7,389 bases of DNA. Source: Candidatus Eiseniibacteriota bacterium. Lineage in GTDB: Bacteria; Joyebacterota; Joyebacteria; Joyebacterales; Joyebacteraceae. Positions 1-6,783 of this stretch are shown here, in pieces; position 1 is the first letter of the stretch; each line of letters begins with the position of its first letter. Below the pieces are notes generated by a model that made no database searches, was not told the origin of the DNA, and saw only the letters and a list, made by a program, of their open reading frames with translations. The DNA lies in NCBI GenBank assembly GCA_030609605.1, contig JAUWBY010000108.1, positions 1-7,389 on the forward strand, read 5' to 3'. The position numbers and the translations under genes are program-made.

Positions 1-1
1 G

Positions 2-2467
2 TTCGATATCACGTACTGGAGGGATCTGGTTTCGACCAACGATCGCGTCTTCTTCGGGAGCTCCGGCAGGACGGGGATTCTGGAATTCACCGTCTCCGCA
101 TTTCAGAATTCGGATATCGCGGTCTACAAGATCATGGACAAGTTCACCGTTCGGACGATACCGGGTGTTTCGCGTGGTGCCCCCGGCAGGGACATCGCTA
201 TCGTGTTCCAGGACGATGTCGCAGATACGGCGTCGTACGCGGCAATCTCATCCTCGGCCTACTTGACGCCGTCACTGCAGCTGGATGAGTCAGCGAATCT
301 GAGAATGCCGGGTGGGCACGACTACCTCATGGTTGTTCATGACATGTTTCATGATGAAGCCGTTCGGCTGAAGAGCATCAGGGAGAGCGCGGAGGGAGGC
401 AGCTTCAGCGTGCGCCTGGTGAAGGTGTCCGACATCTACGACGAGTTTTCGTGGGGCCTCGTCGATCCGGCCGCCATCCGGAACTACTTGAAGTTCACTT
501 GGGAGAACGAAGCCGTTCCGCCCACGCACGCAGTCCTGATCGGCGACGGGACGGCCGATCCCCGTGGGTACGCCTCATCAAGTCTCCCGACGCGCATTCC
601 TGTACGATATACGCTCAGGACGGCTGTGTCACACGAGCCATCATACTGGCCGACCGACGTCTGGTACGTCTGCTTCGAGGACACCATCAAGTGTGATATG
701 AACATCGCTCTCGGGCGCCTGTCCGTCGAGACGGTGACGGAAGCGGCGACGATGGTGGACAAGATCGAGCGCTACGAGCTGGCAGGGCAATCAGGTCTCT
801 GGAAGAACAGAGTGATCCTGCTGGGCGACGACGAGTACACCACTAGCGGGTCCAGCGAGTGGTTGCACACTGTGCAGACGGAGGCGCTGGCCACTCAAGT
901 GCTGCCTTTTCCCTTGGACCGGCGCAAGATTTATCTGATGGAATACGATAAAGTAGGCTCAATGAAGCCAGCGGCCCGCGCCGACCTCATCGACGCCTGG
1001 AACGAGGGTGGCCTCCTTTTGAACTACACGGGTCACGGGAGCGAGATCGTCATCGCCCATGAGTCCGTCTTCCTGTTTGATGATGTCTCACTTCTGAACA
1101 ACATCGATGCTTTGCCTCTCTTCTTCGCTGCTTCATGTAGGCTGAATAAGTTTGACCACGAGACCGTCGATTCCCTGGGTGAAGCTCTGGCGAAATCCGC
1201 GATAGGAGGATCCATCATCTCCATCGGAAGCACGCGGGACTCAGGAGCCAACCAGAACGCCATTTTCAACAGCGACTTCCTCAAGGCCACCTTCGGGGAC
1301 CAACAGACAAGCCCTGAAGCTGTGATGGATGTAGGATGTGCGTTCCAGACGGCATTCTCGAAGTGGCGTTCGCAGTATGCGTGGTTGAACAACTCGAAGT
1401 TCGTGGTGCTGGGCGACCCGGGCTTGACCCTGGCGGCGCCTGTGGGCGGAGGTGTTCTCGTCTCCAATGACCTCAATCCGATGGAGCGCCGCGAGAAAAT
1501 CAGAATCGATGGCGATGGCACCGGCGCCATTGAGAGCCTGGACGGAGTCGCACTCATTCGTGTTTCGGAGAGCGCAGACACGACGGGGTACATACAGGAA
1601 TCGAGCGGGCATCATGTCGACTACTCGCTCCCGGGAGAGGCGATCTTCCGAGGGCCGGTCGAGGTTTCGAACGGCAGTCTGTCTACGGAGTTTGTGGTTT
1701 CGACCGCGGCACGCGAGGGTCCGTACGCGAGGATTCGGGTGTACGCCTACAGCAACGACACTGATGGGGCCTTCTCGCTCGAAGGCGTGGCGCTGGTGGA
1801 TTCGGGGGCAGTCTCAGAGGATCACACGGGCCCGGATATTGCTCTTGAATTCGAGGGTGGTGGGGCCTCAGTTATGCCGAGTGCGACTCTGGCGATCTCG
1901 CTCTTTGACGATAGCGGGATCAATCTGGCGACCGACGGTGGTGGACGTGGCATCATCCTTCAGATCGACAGTAGCGATTCAACCGATCTGACGGATGAGT
2001 TCATCTGTGACCTCGGCGACTTCCGTGGGGGTTCGTTCGAGTACGACCTTCCATCAATGTCGCTCGGCGGGCATTCTCTATCGCTTTCCGCGAGCGACAA
2101 CGTCGGCAACAGACGGAGCGAGGATCTCTGGTTCGAAGTTATCTCGGCTGCTGATTTCGAGATACGGAATATCGCCAACCACCCGAATCCGTTTGGTGAT
2201 CTGGGGAACGACGGTACTCACATACTCTTCCAGCTACCGGTGGATGCGGACGTCAGAATCGACATCTTCACGGTGGGAGGCAGAAGGATCGTAGCGCTGG
2301 ATGATATCGACGCGACCGCGGGAGCCAATCAGATTTTCTGGGACGGTCGAGATCACGTTGGAGACGAGCTGGCCAACGGAGTCTATCTGTACAGGATTTC
2401 CGCCGTATCCAAGAGCTACCGTGGCGACAAGGCCGAGGCGATCGGCCGAGCCGTCATCATGAGATGA
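2..2467 (+). CDS. porU: PorU-like C25 (gingipain-fold) cysteine peptidase, T9SS sortase candidate; 5' end missing
   Basis: The reading frame is open from the first full codon at 2, so the gene begins upstream; the ATG at 134 is internal. 821 residues are visible (numbered from codon 2). Seen: a C25 pattern with YDEFSWGLVDP near 146-156, a LIGDG strand near 180, IALGRLSVET, then NYTGHGSE with the presumed catalytic His345 and FFAASC with the presumed catalytic Cys379. After the peptidase, an Ig-like region contains DDSGIN (SGIN 638-641), a D-rich loop and LGGHSLSLSASDN, closely resembling the region near the PorU C-terminus. It ends in a FlgD/T9SS-type domain (HPNPF 727-731, WDGRD, GVYLYRI). 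P. gingivalis PorU is roughly 1150 residues, so about 300 are missing here. In known systems PorU sits on the outer surface and removes cargo CTDs, attaching proteins to A-LPS. The adjacent porV-like gene favours sortase. The alternative is a C25 peptidase that is itself T9SS cargo. Confidence 0.75.
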   Translation, partial: FDITYWRDLVSTNDRVFFGSSGRTGILEFTVSAFQNSDIAVYKIMDKFTVRTIPGVSRGAPGRDIAIVFQDDVADTASYAAISSSAYLTPSLQLDESANLRMPGGHDYLMVVHDMFHDEAVRLKSIRESAEGGSFSVRLVKVSDIYDEFSWGLVDPAAIRNYLKFTWENEAVPPTHAVLIGDGTADPRGYASSSLPTRIPVRYTLRTAVSHEPSYWPTDVWYVCFEDTIKCDMNIALGRLSVETVTEAATMVDKIERYELAGQSGLWKNRVILLGDDEYTTSGSSEWLHTVQTEALATQVLPFPLDRRKIYLMEYDKVGSMKPAARADLIDAWNEGGLLLNYTGHGSEIVIAHESVFLFDDVSLLNNIDALPLFFAASCRLNKFDHETVDSLGEALAKSAIGGSIISIGSTRDSGANQNAIFNSDFLKATFGDQQTSPEAVMDVGCAFQTAFSKWRSQYAWLNNSKFVVLGDPGLTLAAPVGGGVLVSNDLNPMERREKIRIDGDGTGAIESLDGVALIRVSESADTTGYIQESSGHHVDYSLPGEAIFRGPVEVSNGSLSTEFVVSTAAREGPYARIRVYAYSNDTDGAFSLEGVALVDSGAVSEDHTGPDIALEFEGGGASVMPSATLAISLFDDSGINLATDGGGRGIILQIDSSDSTDLTDEFICDLGDFRGGSFEYDLPSMSLGGHSLSLSASDNVGNRRSEDLWFEVISAADFEIRNIANHPNPFGDLGNDGTHILFQLPVDADVRIDIFTVGGRRIVALDDIDATAGANQIFWDGRDHVGDELANGVYLYRISAVSKSYRGDKAEAIGRAVIMR
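2162..2464 (+). other. FlgD-like / T9SS-type C-terminal domain encoded at the end of the PorU-like gene
   Basis: The last ~100 residues follow the usual order of this fold: a PNPF motif at the start, an LPVDADVRIDIF strand, VGGRRIV, a WDGRD loop, then ANGVYLYRIS and a final AVIMR strand. Such domains target proteins to T9SS, or act as retained CTD-like ends in PorU itself. The sequence alone does not say whether this one is cleaved. Confidence 0.75.
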
Positions 2468-2483
2468 TCTTCGTGGACAACTG

Positions 2484-2490
2484 AGGGGAG
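2484..2490 (+). promoter_or_regulatory. Ribosome binding site of the porV-like gene
   Basis: AGGGGAG lies 10 nt before the ATG at 2501, slightly far but workable. It sits in the 33-nt gap after the upstream stop, consistent with co-transcription of the two genes. Confidence 0.6.
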
Positions 2491-2500
2491 AAACCGGGAC

Positions 2501-3484
2501 ATGCTGAGAACAAAGATGCTTCTGACACTGCTGGCAGTCGCGATCGCGGTACCGGCACATGCGCAGGTATCGATCGGGGGAGCTCATTCACTCTACATCC
2601 AGCCGGGCGCCAGGCCGGCCGGGATGGGCGATTGCTATGTGGCCGTCGCGGAGGACGCGAGCGCCGTCTCGTGGAATCCTGCCGGGCTCGCGTTCATCGA
2701 AGGCGAGTTCAGTGTGACGCTCATGCACACGCAGCTGGTTCCCGACTGGGACGACGTCTACCATGAATATGCGTCGTACGCGCAGCGGATTGAGGGGCTG
2801 GGTACTATTGGGGCGTCTCTTGTCTACCTCACGTACGGTGAGCAGATAGCCACGAGTTCGGAGAGCCCGGACGAGATCGGCAGATTCACTTCCTACGAGG
2901 TCATACCGTCGGTAGCCTATGGCACTCTTCTGACTGACAATCTGGCGCTGGGTATCAACCTGAAGTTCATCTACGTGAATCTCGCTCCCGCCGAGTTCAC
3001 GATGGGCCAGCAGAAGGGGACGGGGACGACGTTTGCGGCGGACGTCGGTGCGCTCTACAAGATGTGGGACGGCAAACTCAGGCTGGGCGGGGCGGTTCAG
3101 CATGTGGGACCGAGAATCGCATACATCGACGAGGAACAGTCGGATCCTCTCCCGCGGAATCTGAAGCTCGGCGCTGCCTACATGGTCGTCTCGGATGAAA
3201 TGAACAAGCTGATGGTATGCGGTGACTTCAACAAGTCGCTTGTCATTATCGAGGATATCGCGGATCTGTCCACCGGCGTCGTTCTCGGTTTCGGCGCGGA
3301 GTACCGGTACTTCGATCTCCTGAGTCTGCGCGCGGGCTACGTGTACGATGAGGACGGAGACGTCAAGGATTTCGCGTTCGGGATGGGGCTGAAGTATCAG
3401 GACTTTGCATTCGACATTGCGAATGTGCCGCAGGCGGACACGCTCACACGTCCCTTCAGGTTCTCAGTGACTGCGACATTCTGA
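2501..3484 (+). CDS. porV: PorV/PorQ-family outer membrane barrel protein
   Basis: 327 residues. A clear Sec signal peptide (hydrophobic core about 6-18, PAHA then Q22) suggests cleavage after Ala21. The mature start carries the family hallmark, a GARPAGMGD stretch at 36-44 followed by EDASAVSWNPAGL at 51-63. The rest alternates short amphipathic strands and turns, as in a FadL-like beta barrel, and the chain ends in Phe (TATF), the usual outer-membrane assembly signal. In known T9SS, PorV receives CTD-bearing cargo from the translocon and delivers it to PorU. PorQ is a related barrel that works with PorZ. Following directly after a PorU-like gene favours PorV, as in P. gingivalis. At 327 residues it is shorter than P. 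gingivalis PorV (about 390), so PorQ or another family member cannot be excluded. Family membership is much surer than the exact symbol. Confidence 0.8.
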   Translation: MLRTKMLLTLLAVAIAVPAHAQVSIGGAHSLYIQPGARPAGMGDCYVAVAEDASAVSWNPAGLAFIEGEFSVTLMHTQLVPDWDDVYHEYASYAQRIEGLGTIGASLVYLTYGEQIATSSESPDEIGRFTSYEVIPSVAYGTLLTDNLALGINLKFIYVNLAPAEFTMGQQKGTGTTFAADVGALYKMWDGKLRLGGAVQHVGPRIAYIDEEQSDPLPRNLKLGAAYMVVSDEMNKLMVCGDFNKSLVIIEDIADLSTGVVLGFGAEYRYFDLLSLRAGYVYDEDGDVKDFAFGMGLKYQDFAFDIANVPQADTLTRPFRFSVTATF

Positions 3485-3486
3485 AA

Positions 3487-3538
3487 AGAGCATCTGCACT
3501 CCGCGCCGGCAAGTCAGGTGCTCGGCAGAGAGCATCTG
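3487..3538. repeat. 10-bp direct repeat in the porV-protease gap
   Basis: AGAGCATCTG occurs at 3487-3496 and again at 3529-3538, a start-to-start distance of 42 bp (four helical turns). The rest of the 113-nt gap (3485-3597) shows only weak 4-bp inverted matches around a GCCGGC segment. There is no T-tract, so no intrinsic terminator is called. The repeat could be chance or a paired regulator site. Confidence 0.3.
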
Positions 3539-3587
3539 ATTGTGCCGGTGCTGGTATCTGAGGCCGCGACAATCTGACGAAATGGGT

Positions 3588-3593
3588 GGAGGA
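3588..3593 (+). promoter_or_regulatory. Ribosome binding site that sets the protease start at 3598
   Basis: GGAGGA ends 4 nt before the ATG at 3598. A GTG at 3586 is in frame, but it overlaps this site and has no comparable Shine-Dalgarno of its own. The ATG is therefore the better start, and it puts the signal peptide at the very N-terminus. Confidence 0.75.
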
Positions 3594-3597
3594 CGGA

Positions 3598-6500
3598 ATG
3601 AGACTTGGTGCAGCCGTTCTGCTTGTGATACTGCTCGCGACCGCATTCCCTGCGGGCGCGGCGTCCACGCTTATCTGTAGCAAGAGTGGCGAGGTCGACC
3701 TTGAGGAACTCCAGGCGGTCACGTCCAAGTACTATCCGAGCAGTCCCGCTCGCGTGAGCGCGATAGAGCTGGCTTGTGCGAGAGGGCGTGGCGATGGCGA
3801 CCGGACACAAGTGCGTCTTCTGGCCATCCGCGTGCAGTTCCAGCCCGATTCCGATCCGCTGAGCTCAGGAGACGGGACCTTCGACTATTCCGAGTGGGAC
3901 GGGGCAACCTTCGACGGGCCGCCGCACGACCTGGAGTACTTCGAGCTTCACATGATGGCACTCGAGAGCTACTACGAATCGGTCTCGCACGGCGCACTCG
4001 ATTTGGAGTTCACCGTTGCTCCGGCCGGGTCCAATGAGGCATACGTGTTGCCGCATGACATGGGCTACTACCACGATTACCTGGAAGAGCAGGTCTGGTA
4101 CGTAAGCCAGGTAGAGTCGTTCATACGCGACACTTTCGCCGCCGCCGACACGACGGACAGCATAGACTTTGCTGAATACGATGGGTACGTGGTTTTCCAT
4201 GCAGGCGCTGACTGGCAAAGCGATGTGTATTGGGACTCGCCGTACGACCTTCCCTCGGCGCACATCGCGCTGGGTGAGCCGATCCTCGTGAACGATGGCG
4301 CGCATGAGATCTGGGGCGCGGCGATCATGCCGGAGACATCGAGTCAGGACGGGCTTACCATCGTTCTGAACGGCACGCTTGCCCACGAAGTAGGTCACAT
4401 CCTCGGGCTGTCCGATCTGTACAACACCTCCAACTTCTTTCCGGCAATCGGCTACTGGGGACTCATGGACTCCGGCGGACGGATCGGCATGAATACGCCG
4501 TGGGGGTGGGCATACGGTCTCATTCCGGTTCCGCCCTGTGGCTGGTCGCTCCAGTACCTCGGCTGGACGGATCCCGTCGTCATCGCCGAGGATGTGGAGG
4601 AGATTGCCGTCAAGGCCTCCGTTCTCAGAAGCGGCGGCGCCAGGCTTTTCAAGATCCCGATCACGAGCACTGAGTACTTCCTTCTCGAAAATCGCATGGA
4701 TGACATAGGCAAAGACAACCTCGTTGCCATCGAGCAGGAGAGAGGCGTGGTGCTCGGTCCTGTCGATCCCGATTGCCAAGACCCCATATGTCCCGTCAAT
4801 CATGAGTACGATTTCCTGCTGCCAGGCCCCGGGCTTCTTATCTACCACGTGGACGATACTCGCGTGATCCCAGGACTGCTTCCGTACAACCGGGTCAACG
4901 CAGATCGTCATCGACTCGGCGTCGCTGTTGAGGAGGCCGACGGGATCATGGACCTCGGTGACATATCGAGCTTCTACTGGGCGGGCAGCAGGTACGATCC
5001 GTTTTTCGCCGACAACAACGGCACGTTCTCGTGGGACACGTTTCCCTCAACAGACGACAATCTTGGCGGGAAGAGCTACCTCTCGATCAGCGGCATCTCG
5101 AATCCGGACTCGATCATGACGGTATCGATACGCTTCGATCGATGGAAGGACGGATGGCCCATAGAGGTCGAGGACGCGGTCGACAAGTTGACGCCGCGCG
5201 TTGCGGACATCGACGGCGATGGAGAGATGGAAGTGGTAGTGGCCACGACGACGGGCATGATCTACGCGTGGCACGCTGACGGATCGCCGGTGATACCTGA
5301 TTGTGCGGGACCGTTCGGCTCCATCGCCGAGGTTCCCGGGGGGATCTCGCATGCGCCGGCACTCGCGGATCTGGATGGCGACGGCGCGGCCGAGGTGATC
5401 GTCGCATCCGATGACGGTCTCCTGTACGCCTGGCACGGACGGGATGATCGGGGCGACGGGGTCGCAGACCTCGTGTCCGGCGACTTTCCTCTGGACATAG
5501 GCGGCCCTGCCAGCGGAGCTCCTCTCGCAGCACAGTTCGAAGCAGGTCGCGGGCCGGCAATTGCAGCCGTGTCACGCGGAGGATACATCACGATAGTCGA
5601 TGCAACAGGCCATCATCTTGGTTCATCGCCTTACTCGTTCGGCCATCTTGTTCTGGATGACGTGACGCTGGCGGCGGGCGATCTTGATGGAGACGGGGCG
5701 GATGAACTCGTGACGACGACTACCAACAGAGGCTGGATTGCGGCGATTCGTTCGAACGGGACTCCGCTTCCCGGCTGGCCCGTCATCGTGGATTCGTGGC
5801 TTCAGGAGACCGTCGGCATCGTGATAGGTGACATAGATCTCGCTCAGGACGGTCGTCCGGAGGTAGTAGCGGCAGGGTCAGATGGGGTCGTCTACGCGTG
5901 GGACTCGACCGGCAACGAGCTTCCCGGTTGGCCCGTCGACGTCGGCGCCGAGATCATCGGGCGGATCTCTCTCGGAGACATCGATGGAGACGGCTATCTT
6001 GAGACGCTTGTCCCGACCGGCAGACGCAGCGTGACCGGCATCAGGATGAACGGGACCGCAGTCGAAAACTGGCCCCTGGGGTTCTCCGCGGGCGACAGCC
6101 TGCGTTCCACACCATCTTCGCCACTCGTCGGTGATATCAACTCCGACGGGACCACGGACGTGATCATCGGAGGTCCGGGCGGCAGTCTGTTCGCGTGGGA
6201 CGGCGTGACAGGGGAGATGCTGGAAGGCTGGCCTCTCTCGTCCGATGTCTCGCTCGGGACACCGTGGATCGGCGATGCGGACGATGATGGAGAACTGGAC
6301 GTTCTGGTCGCGGGCAGCGGTGGTCGGATCCTCTTCTATCGGATGCCATACGAGTGTTCCGATGAATCAATCGTCTGGTCGACTGAGGCCGGCAACGCCG
6401 CAGGCACCGGGTGCTATGCTGATTCGCTTCTTCTCGGTGCGTACGATGAGACAGAGACGCTCATGGCTCTCGAACGAACCTACTGCTATCCGAATCCAGC

Positions 6501-6771
6501 GATGGGTTCGGACCTCACCGTCCGCGTATACCTCGAGGAAGCGGCCGAGCTCAGTATCGAGATGCTGGACGTGACGGGGCAGGTCATCGAAAGCGTGGAG
6601 ATGGACGGCGTCCCAACGGTGAACGAGTTCGTCTGGGACATCTCTTCTGTTGCCGGGGGGCTCTATCTCGTGCATGTTGAGGCGCGCGTGGATCTTCCCA
6701 CGCCCGTGGGGGAGATGTGTGAGAGGGAGCGGACCGAGCAGAGGATCATGAAGGTCGCCGTCGTTCGTTAG
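3598..6771 (+). CDS. Secreted M6-family (immune inhibitor A-like) zinc metalloprotease with FG-GAP repeats and T9SS sorting domain
   Basis: 1057 residues from the ATG chosen by its Shine-Dalgarno site. Order: Sec signal peptide (1 to ~21, ending PAGAA), a short pro-like segment, then the M6 catalytic domain. The zinc signature HEVGHILGLSDLY has His263, Glu264 (catalytic base), His267 and Asp273 in the third-ligand position. Met290 in YWGLMDSGG looks like a Met-turn. GPGLLIYHVDD (His417) matches a conserved M6 segment. From ~529 to ~916 come eight propeller-type repeats, six with DxDxDG-like calcium loops, then a T9SS type A-like domain from ~958 (YPNP 964-967) to the end. Expected role: extracellular protein degradation by a protein exported through T9SS and held on or released from the surface. 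The neighbouring sortase- and shuttle-like genes make it a natural cargo. Cys393 and Cys398 form a CX4C pair that may be disulfide-bonded. The M6 assignment is firm; the substrate is unknown. Confidence 0.9.
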   Translation: MRLGAAVLLVILLATAFPAGAASTLICSKSGEVDLEELQAVTSKYYPSSPARVSAIELACARGRGDGDRTQVRLLAIRVQFQPDSDPLSSGDGTFDYSEWDGATFDGPPHDLEYFELHMMALESYYESVSHGALDLEFTVAPAGSNEAYVLPHDMGYYHDYLEEQVWYVSQVESFIRDTFAAADTTDSIDFAEYDGYVVFHAGADWQSDVYWDSPYDLPSAHIALGEPILVNDGAHEIWGAAIMPETSSQDGLTIVLNGTLAHEVGHILGLSDLYNTSNFFPAIGYWGLMDSGGRIGMNTPWGWAYGLIPVPPCGWSLQYLGWTDPVVIAEDVEEIAVKASVLRSGGARLFKIPITSTEYFLLENRMDDIGKDNLVAIEQERGVVLGPVDPDCQDPICPVNHEYDFLLPGPGLLIYHVDDTRVIPGLLPYNRVNADRHRLGVAVEEADGIMDLGDISSFYWAGSRYDPFFADNNGTFSWDTFPSTDDNLGGKSYLSISGISNPDSIMTVSIRFDRWKDGWPIEVEDAVDKLTPRVADIDGDGEMEVVVATTTGMIYAWHADGSPVIPDCAGPFGSIAEVPGGISHAPALADLDGDGAAEVIVASDDGLLYAWHGRDDRGDGVADLVSGDFPLDIGGPASGAPLAAQFEAGRGPAIAAVSRGGYITIVDATGHHLGSSPYSFGHLVLDDVTLAAGDLDGDGADELVTTTTNRGWIAAIRSNGTPLPGWPVIVDSWLQETVGIVIGDIDLAQDGRPEVVAAGSDGVVYAWDSTGNELPGWPVDVGAEIIGRISLGDIDGDGYLETLVPTGRRSVTGIRMNGTAVENWPLGFSAGDSLRSTPSSPLVGDINSDGTTDVIIGGPGGSLFAWDGVTGEMLEGWPLSSDVSLGTPWIGDADDDGELDVLVAGSGGRILFYRMPYECSDESIVWSTEAGNAAGTGCYADSLLLGAYDETETLMALERTYCYPNPAMGSDLTVRVYLEEAAELSIEMLDVTGQVIESVEMDGVPTVNEFVWDISSVAGGLYLVHVEARVDLPTPVGEMCERERTEQRIMKVAVVR
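5206..6345 (+). repeat. Eight FG-GAP/VCBS propeller repeats within the M6 protease
   Basis: Repeat loops begin near protease residues 537, 591, 646, 695, 745, 794, 846 and 893, about 47-55 residues apart. Each has the pattern loop - EVVVA-like strand - G.(I/L)YAW-like strand; several then add a GWP turn. Loops 1, 2, 4 and 5-by-spacing (794) read DxDGDG; 846 reads DINSDG and 893 DADDDG. The loop at 745 has two extra residues (DIDLAQDG), and that at 646 (AQFEAGRG) has lost the acidic residues. The fold is expected to be a calcium-stabilised beta propeller used for adhesion or substrate binding. Confidence 0.8.
6469..6768 (+). other. T9SS type A-like C-terminal sorting domain of the M6 protease
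   Basis: Begins with LERTYCYPNP, followed by LTVRVYLEEAAELSIEML, DVTGQVIES, a NEFVWDIS loop, VAGGLYLVHVEA and a last strand MKVAVVR. This is the order of TIGR04183-type sorting domains. A charged, Cys-containing insertion (about residues 1035-1050) lies in the last hairpin. It predicts export by T9SS and processing or attachment by a PorU-type sortase. Confidence 0.8.
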
Positions 6772-6775
6772 GAGG
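6770..6775 (+). promoter_or_regulatory. Ribosome binding site overlapping the protease stop codon
   Basis: A perfect AGGAGG shares its first two bases with the TAG stop (6769-6771) and stands 8 nt before the GTG at 6784. This spacing is ideal and points to translational linkage of the two genes. Confidence 0.8.
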
Positions 6776-6783
6776 AAACAACA

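Noticed and set aside
1033..1593. 186-codon open frame on the - strand opposite the PorU-like gene
   Set aside because: It covers the strand opposite the catalytic Cys region of the C25 domain, and its composition is that of a frame shadow with no domain or ribosome binding site that I can see.
1452..1991. 179-codon + strand frame rich in Arg and Ser
   Set aside because: It overlaps the PorU-like gene in another frame, and the Arg/Ser bias is typical of out-of-frame reading of GC-rich DNA.
3503..3526. Possible terminator hairpin around GCCGGC after the porV-like gene
   Set aside because: Only about 4 bp of stem can be paired and no T-run follows.
3540..3558. TTGTGC ... TATCTG as a sigma70-type promoter
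   Set aside because: The two elements are only 9 nt apart, far from the ~17 nt needed.
3586..3588. GTG as the protease start, adding four residues
   Set aside because: It overlaps the ribosome binding site of the ATG at 3598 and has no good site of its own.
3865..4911. 348-codon open frame on the - strand inside the protease gene
   Set aside because: It lies wholly within the coding sequence of a clear M6 protease. It shows no recognisable domain, and such antisense frames are expected from GC-rich codon use.
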